Positions 55,082-63,540 of a stretch of 64,000 nucleotides of DNA are shown here, in pieces (the stretch's first letter is position 1; each line of letters begins with the position of its first letter). This stretch comes from Litoreibacter janthinus (GTDB taxonomy: Bacteria > Pseudomonadota > Alphaproteobacteria > Rhodobacterales > Rhodobacteraceae). The notes beneath the pieces are model-generated. The model ran no database searches and had not been told where the DNA came from. It saw nothing but the letters and a program-made list of their open reading frames with translations. The DNA lies in assembly GCF_900111945.1 (NCBI RefSeq), contig NZ_FOYO01000001.1, positions 2,549,751 through 2,613,750 on the forward strand, read 5' to 3'. The position numbers and the translations under genes were made by a program.

Positions 55082-56041
55082 ATGAAAGATCAGATTGACC
55101 AAGGAAAACACGCCAATGCTGGGAAATTTTCCGATCCTTTCATAACAGCTAAGGGCGAAACCCGCGCGTCGGTCGCCTTAACGAGCCCTCAAACGCTTTG
55201 GTTCAACACCGGCACGTTGTGCAACATCGAGTGCGAGAACTGCTACATTCTGTCTTCCCCGACAAACGATGCCTTGGTGTATCTGACGACCGCAGAGGTT
55301 GAAGACTATCTAGACCAGCTCGAAGATCGCAACTGGTCAGCGCGCGAGATCGCTTTTACTGGCGGCGAGCCCTTCATGAACCCTGATATGTGCGAGATGG
55401 CGCGGGTGTCCCTCCAGCGCGGCTATGACGTTCTGATCCTGACCAACGCGATGCGCCCGATGATGCGAAAATCGGTGCGGGAGGCCTTGTCCGCTCTCAT
55501 CGCCGAGTACGGAGACAAACTGACCCTTCGGATTTCCCTCGACCACTGGTCACCCGAGGTGCACGACAAAGAGCGCGGAAAAGAAGCCTTTGCACGCACC
55601 ATCGAGGGAATGGAATGGCTACGCGCGCAAGGTGCGAAAATGGCCGTTGCTGGCCGTTCTGTTTGGGCAGAAAGCGATGTGTCTGCGCGCGAAGGCTACG
55701 CTGCACTATACGAGAGGTTTAACTTTAGTATCGACGCGGAAAGCCCTGCGGAGACTGTTCTTTTTCCAGAAATGGATGAACAGGTAGAGGTCCCGGAAAT
55801 TACCACGGATTGCTGGGGTATCCTCAACAAGTCGCCAGACGCAGTTATGTGCTCCTCCTCGCGCATGGTGGTGAAACGCAAGGGCGCCGACAAACCGGCT
55901 GTTCTGGCCTGCACATTGCTGGCCTACGCGCCGGAATTCGAGCTTGGGGCGACGCTCAAAGAGGCTGAACGCGATGTGCAACTTAACCATCCGCATTGCG
56001 CCAAATTCTGCGTGCTTGGCGGGGCCAGCTGTTCGGCGTAA
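55082..56041 (+). CDS. Radical SAM protein
   Basis: 319 residues. The radical SAM cluster motif Cys47-x3-Cys51-x2-Cys54 (CNIECENCY) and the SAM-binding FTGGEPFMNPD are present. The C-terminal third is cysteine-rich (TDCWGI, VMCSSS, LACTLLAY, HCAKFCVLGGASCSA), suggesting one or more auxiliary Fe-S clusters as in SPASM-type enzymes. Substrate unknown; no peptide precursor gene is visible beside it. GGAGCGACACGT precedes the ATG. The cation efflux gene follows 9 nt later. Confidence 0.88.
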   Translation: MKDQIDQGKHANAGKFSDPFITAKGETRASVALTSPQTLWFNTGTLCNIECENCYILSSPTNDALVYLTTAEVEDYLDQLEDRNWSAREIAFTGGEPFMNPDMCEMARVSLQRGYDVLILTNAMRPMMRKSVREALSALIAEYGDKLTLRISLDHWSPEVHDKERGKEAFARTIEGMEWLRAQGAKMAVAGRSVWAESDVSAREGYAALYERFNFSIDAESPAETVLFPEMDEQVEVPEITTDCWGILNKSPDAVMCSSSRMVVKRKGADKPAVLACTLLAYAPEFELGATLKEAERDVQLNHPHCAKFCVLGGASCSA

Positions 56042-56050
56042 ACACCTGAT

Positions 56051-56953
56051 ATGCCGCATGATCATCATCACCACCACATAAGTCCGGAAGACGGCGACGT
56101 ACGAGTCGCTTGGGCCATCGCCGTGAATATGGGCCTCACCGTGTTGCAGGTTGTCGGTGGCATCCTGTCCGGCAGCCTCGCGCTCATTGCCGACGCGCTA
56201 CACAACTTCTCTGACGCCGTCGCTTTGATCATCGCATTTGCTGCGCGAAAAATCGGTCGCAAACCCGCTGACGCAACGATGACCTTCGGTTACAGACGCG
56301 CCGAAACCGTCGCTGCGCTGATCAACTACACAACGCTGATCGTGATCGGCCTGTATCTTCTGTATGAGGCCACTCTGCGCCTCTGGAGCCCCAGCCCTGT
56401 TGACGGTTGGTTGGTCGTGTGGATCGCAGTTGCAGCATTGATCGTGGACCTCGTGACTGCGGCGCTCACATATTCAATGTCCAAATCGTCGATGAATATC
56501 AGGGCCGCGTTTCTTCACAATCTGGCGGATGCGTTGGGCTCCGTTGCGGTCATCATCGCCGGTACGACAATTTTGTTGTTTGACTGGTGGTTGATTGACC
56601 CGCTCATAACCTTCCTGATTGCAGGCTACATTCTGTGGCAATCCGTCCGCGAGATCGGCCCTGTGATCCGCGTCCTTATGCTTGGCACGCCACCGCAGTT
56701 GGATATGGAAGCGTTGCTGTCGGACATCCGCAAACATGACGGAGTCGTTGACGTACACCACCTGCATGTCTGGCAGATGGAAGAGGATCAAGCAGCTTTG
56801 AGCGCACATATAGTTACGTCTGATACATCAATGTCAGTACGCAACTCCTTGAAAACGAAAATCAAACAAAATCACGGCATATCCGAAATCATTCTAGAAC
56901 TCGAACATCCGGATGATGCCTGCGCGGTTGCCGAAATCATCGGCCACGCCTAG
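56051..56953 (+). CDS. Cation diffusion facilitator (zinc-type efflux)
   Basis: 300 residues, six spans, CzcD/ZitB-like. It begins with a metal-binding tail MPHDHHHHHIS. Transport-site residues are in LIADALHNFSDAVAL (second span, HxxxD) and AFLHNLADALGSV (fifth span, HxxxD), the zinc-type pattern. The cytosolic C-terminal domain (VHHLHVWQMEED) is present. Exports Zn2+ or similar ions against protons. Likely co-transcribed with the radical SAM gene. Tail overlaps the HNH gene by 4 bases. Confidence 0.93.
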   Translation: MPHDHHHHHISPEDGDVRVAWAIAVNMGLTVLQVVGGILSGSLALIADALHNFSDAVALIIAFAARKIGRKPADATMTFGYRRAETVAALINYTTLIVIGLYLLYEATLRLWSPSPVDGWLVVWIAVAALIVDLVTAALTYSMSKSSMNIRAAFLHNLADALGSVAVIIAGTTILLFDWWLIDPLITFLIAGYILWQSVREIGPVIRVLMLGTPPQLDMEALLSDIRKHDGVVDVHHLHVWQMEEDQAALSAHIVTSDTSMSVRNSLKTKIKQNHGISEIILELEHPDDACAVAEIIGHA

Positions 56954-57534
56954 CTTTCGAGTTCGGCATCCCAATACAGGAAATCTATCCAGCTTTCGTG
57001 TAAATGGTTCGGCGGAAATTTTCGCCCCATATTCAGAAGCTGACTAGAATTCGGCCGGCATGGCGGCTTCCGCAACGCCATCCCCGACTGGTGCAGCCAC
57101 TTTGACCCTTTGCGCAGGTTGCATTTGGAACAGGCGGCGACGACATTCTCCCACGAGGTGATCCCACCATGCGCGCGCGGCACAACGTGATCAAACGTCA
57201 AATCGCCCCGCGATCCGCAATATTGGCAGCAAAACTCGTCGCGCAAAAACAGGTTGAACCGCGTGAATGCCACTTTCTTTTGCGGCCTCACATAGTCTTT
57301 CAGCACCACCACGCTCGGAATTCTGATTTCCATGGTCGGAGATCGGACAACGTCGTCATACTCGCTCAGAATAGTGACACGATCCAAGAACGCAGCTTTT
57401 ACCGCTTCCTGCCAAGTCCACAGCGACAAGGGCAGATAGGAAAGGGGCCGGTAATCTGCGTTCAGAACCAGTGCAGGATTGTGCTTCAAGCACCCCGGTT
57501 CTCGTACAAAATCTTGCCTGAAGTCGCCGTCCAT
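56950..57534 (-). CDS. HNH endonuclease-domain protein
   Basis: 194 residues. A central HNH fold (about 102-143): CQYCG zinc knuckle, FDHVVPRAHGG (catalytic His), SWENVVAACSKCNLRKG. The N-terminal part (VLNADYRPLSYLPLSLWTWQEAV) is the typical opening of a widespread stand-alone bacterial HNH group of unknown role. No intein, phage or restriction genes are near, so it is likely a chromosomal housekeeping-like nuclease. AGGAGA lies upstream, at slightly long spacing. A direct repeat ATGTGACG-TGC-ATGTGACG lies at 57679-57697 in the gap that follows. Confidence 0.9.
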   Translation of the reverse strand: MDGDFRQDFVREPGCLKHNPALVLNADYRPLSYLPLSLWTWQEAVKAAFLDRVTILSEYDDVVRSPTMEIRIPSVVVLKDYVRPQKKVAFTRFNLFLRDEFCCQYCGSRGDLTFDHVVPRAHGGITSWENVVAACSKCNLRKGSKWLHQSGMALRKPPCRPNSSQLLNMGRKFPPNHLHESWIDFLYWDAELES

Positions 57535-57765
57535 AGAGAAGAAGTCTCCTGCTCTGTCGTGCCGTTGAAAACACCAGAGCGGGGAGCCCCGCCCCAGTCT
57601 TACAAAAAACTATATATCGTTATTCAAAGCTGACAAGCCCCGCTATATGGAACTTGCTTCAACACACCTGGCAGCGCGATGTGACGTGCATGTGACGATT
57701 TTCCCAACTGACATAAGGATCAACTGGTAGCTAAGCTTGCAACGAGCAATGCAAGGATCAAAGCG

Positions 57766-58281
57766 GTGCCCACTATTTCATCCCTTCCTCTGCCCAAAGA
57801 CGCGCTCTTGCGCCGTTATGATGACGGCTCCGGACACTATACAGACTGCTTTTCTCTCAGTATCGCGCGGTCGGTATCACTCGCGGAGTTCGTCGAAGCG
57901 TTTTACACGGCACCGCTGTTTCGGTGCGAGAGAATTGTTCTGAAGATCGCCGCACGCCGCCCGTCAACCGACCAAGACGCATCTGATATTGCTCATGCCC
58001 GCACACAACGCTTTGCAGCATGGGATCTCGAAGACCGCACGGGCTCACAATTGCTGATGTGTGACATGGCCGCCAAAACCCGATCTTGGTTCATGGCGCA
58101 AAACGTCGCTGGCGGAACGCAGCTTTATTTCGGTTCAGCGGTAACAGTCGACAAGGGCACCGGAAAGCTAGGCATGTTGTTCAACGCGTTGCTTCCGCTG
58201 CACAAACTCTATGCGCGCGCGCTACTCAAAGGTGCCGCCCGCCGCCTTAACCAAGGTCCAATCCCAGCTGCTGCCCAATAA
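57766..58281 (+). CDS. Uncharacterised protein
   Basis: 171 residues from GTG with AAGGATCAAAGCG upstream. Not recognised. It is soluble, with segments such as ALLRRYDDGSGHYTDCFSL, CERIVLKIAARRPSTDQDA, SQLLMCDMAAKTRSWFM and AGGTQLYFGSAVTV, giving an impression of a strand-rich fold resembling DUF2867-type proteins; I would not assign it. No signal peptide. Its last 35 bases overlap the end of the convergent esterase gene. Confidence 0.7.
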   Translation: MPTISSLPLPKDALLRRYDDGSGHYTDCFSLSIARSVSLAEFVEAFYTAPLFRCERIVLKIAARRPSTDQDASDIAHARTQRFAAWDLEDRTGSQLLMCDMAAKTRSWFMAQNVAGGTQLYFGSAVTVDKGTGKLGMLFNALLPLHKLYARALLKGAARRLNQGPIPAAAQ

Positions 58282-58918
58282 AGGACAGCGCGACACCTAG
58301 GCCATCCGGTGCAATCCCGTGGCCCGTGCCTTTCATGACATGGCCATAGACCGGAAAGCCTGCTTCTTGCAGCGCATCGCCTGCTTCTGGCATGGAAATC
58401 GGTGGCACAACGTCGTCCTGATCTCCATGGATCAAGATCACTGGGGGCTTCGACTTTGCCTCGTCTTTTAGCAACTCCGGCCGCAGCAGCCGTCCGGAGA
58501 ACGCGACAACACCGGCAAACTGATCCTCACGACGCGGTGCGATATGCAGCGCCATCATCGTCCCTTGCGAGAAGCCGACAAGGATGGTCTCTGCCTCGGA
58601 GACACCTTCGTCTTCCATCGTCGCGTCGATATAGGCGTTGAGGTCTTCGACCGCCTGCATCATCCCGCGCTCTGATTCCTCTTCGGAGGAGCCGTCGATC
58701 CATGGGATCGGAAACCATTGATATCCCATCGGATTACCGATGCAGCGCTCTGGCGCGTTGGGGGCGACAAAGACAGTATCAGGCAAATGTTCCGAAAGCG
58801 GATCCGCTAGCCCCAGCAAGTCGGCACCATCGGCACCATAGCCGTGCAGGAAGATCACCAGCGAGCTGTCCTCGCCCGATTTCGACGCCTTGCGGCTGCT
58901 TTCCAAAACCCGTGTCAT
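58247..58918 (-). CDS. Carboxylesterase/phospholipase-family alpha/beta hydrolase
   Basis: 223 residues. Nucleophile Ser117 in GFSQG, Asp in HGDQDDVVP, His in GTGHGIAPDG, and VIFLHGYGADGADL as oxyanion loop: the acyl-protein thioesterase/YpfH-type group. Cleaves carboxylic or thioesters of unknown substrate; cytosolic. ATG 58918 has AGGGG upstream and overlaps the stop of the glycosylase gene (58915-58918), so the two are coupled. Confidence 0.92.
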   Translation of the reverse strand: MTRVLESSRKASKSGEDSSLVIFLHGYGADGADLLGLADPLSEHLPDTVFVAPNAPERCIGNPMGYQWFPIPWIDGSSEEESERGMMQAVEDLNAYIDATMEDEGVSEAETILVGFSQGTMMALHIAPRREDQFAGVVAFSGRLLRPELLKDEAKSKPPVILIHGDQDDVVPPISMPEAGDALQEAGFPVYGHVMKGTGHGIAPDGLGVALSFIGQQLGLDLG

Positions 58919-59538
58919 GTGATCCCCTCTCGATCTTTCGCCACTCGGTAATAGGCCCACAAGATGCGGGCGGCAACGCTTTGCCACGGTGACCACTCTA
59001 GCGCCATTTGACGCATCTCTTTTTCCTTGGGACGCGCTGGCAGTTCAAACAAAATCCGCGCCGCTTCCTGTAGGGCCAAATCACCTGATGCAAAAACATC
59101 TGCATGGCCCAATGAGAACATCGCGTAAATCTCGGCCGTCCAAGTCCCGATGCCTGAAACCGCGGTCAACGTTTTGACGACCTCAACGGTCGACTGACCG
59201 CGCAAGGCATCAAAGTCGATTCCGGAATTTGCCAAGGCATGGGCGTATTTGATCTTCTGGCGTGACAGCCCACAGGCACGTAGCTCCTCCTCGCTGGCCG
59301 CGGCTACCGCCGCCTCATGCGTCATCCCCGCCTCGCGTAGCCGCGCGTTGATCGCCGCCGCAGAGGCAATAGAGACCTGCTGGCCCATGATTGCGGAAAG
59401 CAGCTCGGAAAACCCCTCCGGCTTTAGGCGCAAGGGCAATGGTCCAACTTGCTCCAACGCCAGCGCAAAGCGTGGCTCGCGGCCCGCCAACCACGCGGCA
59501 CCTTCAGCCACACATGGGTCACCTTTAATAATGCGCAT
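58915..59538 (-). CDS. DNA-3-methyladenine glycosylase II-like (AlkA family)
   Basis: 207 residues, HhH-GPD superfamily: helix-hairpin-helix LTAVSGIGTWTAEI (about 124-137) and catalytic Asp153 in FASGDLALQ. Removes alkylated purines from DNA. It lacks the N-terminal beta domain of E. coli AlkA, as do many short bacterial forms. Its start overlaps the cobK end by 14 bases, and the esterase gene is coupled behind it. Confidence 0.9.
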   Translation of the reverse strand: MRIIKGDPCVAEGAAWLAGREPRFALALEQVGPLPLRLKPEGFSELLSAIMGQQVSIASAAAINARLREAGMTHEAAVAAASEEELRACGLSRQKIKYAHALANSGIDFDALRGQSTVEVVKTLTAVSGIGTWTAEIYAMFSLGHADVFASGDLALQEAARILFELPARPKEKEMRQMALEWSPWQSVAARILWAYYRVAKDREGIT

Positions 59539-60256
59539 CGAGCCAATCCAGCGCAGCCTGAACCGTCGTGACGATGGCCCCTTCCGGCGGGGGCTTTCGG
59601 TTAATCATCAGCACCCGCATCCCCAACTGCCGCGCAGCATCAAGCTTGGAGCGGGACATTTCCCCGCCAGCGTTCTTCACGACAAGCCAGTCTATCTTGA
59701 GCTTGGTAAACAGGCGCACCTCATCCTCGATTGAAAACGGAGGGCGCCCGACCAAAAATTCTCCATTGCTGAACGGAAATGGCCCCTCCGGCGGATCAAT
59801 TTGACGGCAAATCAGGTAACATGTCGACAGACCTGAGAATTGTTCAAGAGTTTGTCGCCCCGTCGCAAGGAACACCCGCGAGCCCGCTTCAATGACGCCA
59901 TTTGCTTCAGGGGGTTCATCAATAAAATTCCATTTATCGTCGATGGTTGGCGACCATTCTTCACGTCTTACTTGCAAACATTGGATACCCTCATCCGCGC
60001 AAACTCGTGCTGTACGCTCAGATATTCTGGTTGCAAAAGGATGCGTCGCATCGATCACCAGATCCACCGGATTAGCAGCCAGCCAGTCGCGAAATCCCTG
60101 CTCGCCCCCAAACCCGCCGATCCGCATCTTACAGCCTAAGTCACGCGGCGCACGGGTCGCGCCTGCCAGTGAGGCCACGACCGTGTGGCCACGCGCTTGC
60201 AACGCAATCGACAAATCCCGGGCCTCGCTTGTGCCCGCCAAAAGCAGGATCTTCAT
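59525..60256 (-). CDS. cobK: Precorrin-6A reductase CobK
   Basis: 243 residues. Begins MKILLLAGTSEARDLSIALQARG, the CobK/CbiJ opening, then DATHPFATRISERTARVC and a C-terminal VKNAGGEMSRSKLDAARQLGMRVLMINRKP. Reduces precorrin-6A to precorrin-6B with NADPH in cobalamin synthesis. Its start overlaps cbiD by 4 bases. Lies in a cobalamin cluster divided over both strands. Confidence 0.95.
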   Translation of the reverse strand: MKILLLAGTSEARDLSIALQARGHTVVASLAGATRAPRDLGCKMRIGGFGGEQGFRDWLAANPVDLVIDATHPFATRISERTARVCADEGIQCLQVRREEWSPTIDDKWNFIDEPPEANGVIEAGSRVFLATGRQTLEQFSGLSTCYLICRQIDPPEGPFPFSNGEFLVGRPPFSIEDEVRLFTKLKIDWLVVKNAGGEMSRSKLDAARQLGMRVLMINRKPPPEGAIVTTVQAALDWLDAHY

Positions 60257-61296
60257 AGCCCTGCCTTAGCGAGCACATTGCCCGCCCGATCAATAATCAC
60301 GACGCTTGGCTCGACCGGTGCGTCTTTCAGGATAGCTTTGATGTTTCCCAACGCTTCCCGTGCCACACGCTCAGCCAGTTCAGGTGCAGCCGTCACTGCC
60401 TCCAGCGCCGTATTGGAACCTGAGATATCTACTGCAACCCATTCATTCAAAGCATTAAAATCAACTTGAGAGCGTTTGGAATGCAAGTCGCGCGCGCCTT
60501 GCGCCAGCTTCGTCATCTTGCCAATCCCGCCCCCGATCGTGATCCTATCCACCGGATGGCGCGACAGGTACTTGAGCAGCCCACCCGCGAAATCCCCCAT
60601 ATCCAGCATTGCGTGGTCAGGCAGTCCCAACATCTCTTGAACCACGCGCTCCGAGGTGGCGCCGGTGCACCCTGCAACATGGGTCAGCCCCACCGCCCGC
60701 GCGACATCAATCCCGCGGTGGATTGAGGCGATCCACGCCGAGCACGAGAACGGACGCACCACGCCTGTGGTTCCCAAGATCGATAGCCCTCCGACAATCC
60801 CCAGCCTTGGGTTCCATGTTTTCTTCGCAATCTCCGCCCCATTTGGAACAGACACCGTGATCTCGACATCAGGCATTTTTCCGTACTCGCCGGCCAATTC
60901 TGCGACAACTTCGTCCATCATCGCGCGCGGCATCGGGTTGATCGCAGGCTCTCCCACTGCAATCGGCAACCCCGGTTTGGTAACAGTTCCCACGCCTTCG
61001 CCTGCGCGAAAGACAACGCCTCCGTCAGAGGCAGCGACGCGGGCCTTGATCAGAGCTCCGTGTGTTACGTCGGGGTCATCGCCTGCGTCCTTTTCGATCC
61101 CGACCTCGACCCATCCGGCACCTTCAGAGACGGTTGCTAGCGCAAAAACCGGTGTTTCGCCCTTGGGCAATGTGATTGTGACGTCTGTCGGGGTGCCCTC
61201 GCCCCATAGTATCTGCAATCCAGCCTTCACTGCGGCCGTCGCACAGGCTCCAGTGGTCCAGCCACGTCGCAGTTTGGGAGGGGTTTCATCACTCAT
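60253..61296 (-). CDS. cbiD: Cobalt-precorrin-5B (C1)-methyltransferase CbiD
   Basis: 347 residues starting MSDETPPKLRRGWTTGACATAAVKAGL, the defining CbiD N-terminus; INPMPRAMMDEVVAELAG and GGLSILGTTGVVRPFSCSAWIASIHRGID follow. CbiD methylates C1 of the corrin ring. In alphaproteobacteria it stands in for CobF of the aerobic route in several genomes; which route applies here cannot be decided from these genes. Divergent from cobA with 97 nt between, too short for a full B12 riboswitch, and none is recognised. Confidence 0.94.
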   Translation of the reverse strand: MSDETPPKLRRGWTTGACATAAVKAGLQILWGEGTPTDVTITLPKGETPVFALATVSEGAGWVEVGIEKDAGDDPDVTHGALIKARVAASDGGVVFRAGEGVGTVTKPGLPIAVGEPAINPMPRAMMDEVVAELAGEYGKMPDVEITVSVPNGAEIAKKTWNPRLGIVGGLSILGTTGVVRPFSCSAWIASIHRGIDVARAVGLTHVAGCTGATSERVVQEMLGLPDHAMLDMGDFAGGLLKYLSRHPVDRITIGGGIGKMTKLAQGARDLHSKRSQVDFNALNEWVAVDISGSNTALEAVTAAPELAERVAREALGNIKAILKDAPVEPSVVIIDRAGNVLAKAGL

Positions 61297-61393
61297 AGGC
61301 GCGACCTTAGCGCCACGTCATCGCGCCGCCAATGGCGATTGCGGCGTCGCTCTTTCGCTTTTGCACGGCTGGGTTACAGGTCATAAAGGACCC

Positions 61394-62245
61394 ATGAGCG
61401 ACTCGATGCCCCTTCCCCAAGGCCAATGGCCCGTCCTTGAAAAAGGTTGGGTGTGGTTGTGTGGCGCTGGCCCCGGTGATCCGGGTCTGTTGACACTGCA
61501 TGCGTTGAATGCGCTTCGGCAGGCGGATGTGGTGATCTATGACGCATTGGTCCAAGAGGCCATTCTGGCTTGGGCGCCGCAGGCCGAACACATCTATGCA
61601 GGCAAGCGCGGCGGTAAGCCGTCGGCAAAGCAACGCGACATCTCTCTCAGGTTGGTCGATCTGGCGCGCGAGGGCAAACGCGTTCTGCGCTTGAAAGGCG
61701 GCGATCCCTTCGTCTTTGGACGTGGCGGTGAAGAGGCGCAAACTCTGGTCCAGCACGGCATCCCGATCCGCATTATTCCCGGCATCAGTGCAGGGATCGG
61801 TGGCTTGGCATACGCAGGCATCCCTGTCACCCACCGCGACGTGAACCAATCGGTGACCTTTGTGACCGGCCACGACCAGTCCGGCAACGCCACAAGCAGT
61901 CTTGACTGGACCGCGATTTCCAAAGGCTCGCAGGTGATCGTGATCTATATGGGAATGAAGCATATCGCCCATATCACCGCGCAACTGCTGGCCGCTGGCC
62001 GCCCGGCTACTGAACCTGTCGCCATCGTCACCACCGCCACGACCGAGCAACAGCAAGTGCTTGAAACCACCCTTGGCACCTGCGTCGCCGATATCGAGGC
62101 TGCTGGGGCCGAACCGCCCGCGATCATTTGTGTGGGCCGCGCAGTTGCCATGCGTCAGGTGCTGGATTGGCAAGGCCAAATGGCGGGCGAGGCACCGCGC
62201 AATCTGGACCCGTTGGGTCGGGGCCGTCCGGCCGAAAGCGCATGA
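61394..62245 (+). CDS. cobA: Uroporphyrinogen-III C-methyltransferase
   Basis: 283 residues, SAM-dependent tetrapyrrole methylase: VWLCGAGPGDPGLLTLHAL, VVIYDALV, YAGKRGGKPSAKQ, RLKGGDPFVFGRGGEE and PGISAGIGGLAYAGIPVTHR. Makes precorrin-2, the entry to cobalamin. ATG 61394 with AAAGGA is the start; a much longer in-frame open stretch upstream lies antisense to cbiD and is not coding. Overlaps cobB by 4 bases (ATGA). Confidence 0.96.
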   Translation: MSDSMPLPQGQWPVLEKGWVWLCGAGPGDPGLLTLHALNALRQADVVIYDALVQEAILAWAPQAEHIYAGKRGGKPSAKQRDISLRLVDLAREGKRVLRLKGGDPFVFGRGGEEAQTLVQHGIPIRIIPGISAGIGGLAYAGIPVTHRDVNQSVTFVTGHDQSGNATSSLDWTAISKGSQVIVIYMGMKHIAHITAQLLAAGRPATEPVAIVTTATTEQQQVLETTLGTCVADIEAAGAEPPAIICVGRAVAMRQVLDWQGQMAGEAPRNLDPLGRGRPAESA

Positions 62246-63531
62246 TCCCGGGCCACGGGCTGTTGATTGCCGCCCCCTCGTCCGGCTCCGGAAAAACAAC
62301 AGTCACGCTTGGCCTGCTCCGTGCGCTGTCGCGTCGCGGCCCTGTGCGCGGCGCGAAATCCGGCCCTGATTATATCGATCCGCGATTTCACGAAGCGGCT
62401 TGCGGGCGATCCTGCTTCAATCTTGATGCTTGGGCCATGGGCCCCGAGCGCATCCGCTCCTTGGCACAAGGACTGGGCGACGACTTCCTTGTAGTGGAAG
62501 GCGCGATGGGCCTGTTTGATGGCGCGATGCCCGATGGCAAAGGATCCGCCGCTGATGTCGCACAGATCCTCGGGGTTCCAGTTGTTCTTGTCATCGACGG
62601 TTCTGGCATGGGGCAAAGCGCGGCCGCCATCGCAGAAGGCTTCGCGCGCCATCGCGAAGGCGTTCATGTGGCAGGCGTCATCCTCAATAAAGTTGCCAGC
62701 CCGCGCCACGAGGCCATGCTGCGGCGTCACTTCCCCGATCATTTGCCAGTTTTAGGGGCCCTGCCACGGCGCCCTGATTTGGCCCACCCGTCACGGCATC
62801 TCGGGTTGGTTCAAGCCTCCGAGCGCCCCGACCTAGACAAGTGGCTCAATGAGGTGGCCGATCTCGTGGAAGCCCATGTTGATCTGGGCGCATTGCCTTC
62901 GAGCCTTGTCATGCGCGCGCAGGGTCATCCAACGGCGAGCCTGCCTTACCCACGCATCTCGGTGGCTCAAGACGAAGCGTTTGCTTTTGCGTATCCCCAT
63001 TTGCTGGACGATTGGCGGGCTGGAGGGGCGTTAATCAAGACGTTTTCGCCATTGAAGAACCAGCCGGTCCCCCCGTGCGATCTTGTGTTCCTACCCGGTG
63101 GTTATCCCGAACTGCACGCAGCGCGCATCTCCGGTAACTACACTTTTATGGACAGCTTGAGAAAGGCTTCCGAAACAGCTGATATATATGGAGAATGCGG
63201 AGGTTACATGGTGCTCGGGGAAGCGTTGATTGACGCAGATGGTACCTCCCATAAGATGGCTGGGTTGCTCGCGTTACAGACCAGCTTCGCTGAACGGAAA
63301 CTTCATCTGGGCTATCGGAACCTCGCCGGGACATGCCTTCCGTTTAAGGGCGTGTTCAAAGGCCACGAATTCCACTACGCCACCACGCTGAAAGCCGAAG
63401 GCGAGCCGTTGTTCGACGCTACTGATGCCGAGGGCTCAGCGCTTCCGCCCATGGGGCTGCGAAAGGGGCGTGTCTGTGGCTCATTCGCGCATGTGATTGA
63501 TCGTCTGGACACCCTCGCCCTCAAGGCGTAG
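62242..63531 (+). CDS. cobB: Cobyrinate/hydrogenobyrinate a,c-diamide synthase
   Basis: 429 residues. ATP-binding P-loop APSSGSGKTTVTLGLL, VVEGAMGLFDGAM, and a C-terminal type 1 glutamine amidotransferase with nucleophile Cys in YGECGGYMVLG and FLPGGYPELH. Amidates the a and c side chains using glutamine and ATP. Note that this is the CobB amidase, not the sirtuin of the same name. An upstream ATG is antisense-overlapping cobA and rejected. Confidence 0.96.
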   Translation: MIPGHGLLIAAPSSGSGKTTVTLGLLRALSRRGPVRGAKSGPDYIDPRFHEAACGRSCFNLDAWAMGPERIRSLAQGLGDDFLVVEGAMGLFDGAMPDGKGSAADVAQILGVPVVLVIDGSGMGQSAAAIAEGFARHREGVHVAGVILNKVASPRHEAMLRRHFPDHLPVLGALPRRPDLAHPSRHLGLVQASERPDLDKWLNEVADLVEAHVDLGALPSSLVMRAQGHPTASLPYPRISVAQDEAFAFAYPHLLDDWRAGGALIKTFSPLKNQPVPPCDLVFLPGGYPELHAARISGNYTFMDSLRKASETADIYGECGGYMVLGEALIDADGTSHKMAGLLALQTSFAERKLHLGYRNLAGTCLPFKGVFKGHEFHYATTLKAEGEPLFDATDAEGSALPPMGLRKGRVCGSFAHVIDRLDTLALKA

Positions 63532-63540
63532 CGATAGCAT

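Noticed and set aside
60656..61393. Long open frame in phase with cobA running antisense to cbiD
   Set aside because: The sequence upstream of ATG 61394 shows no family resemblance, and a good ribosome binding site and the CobA N-terminus begin at 61394. The openness reflects GC-rich codon use of cbiD on the other strand.
61297..61393. Possible cobalamin riboswitch between cbiD and cobA
   Set aside because: The gap is 97 nt, too short for the aptamer, and no B12-box-like sequence was found.
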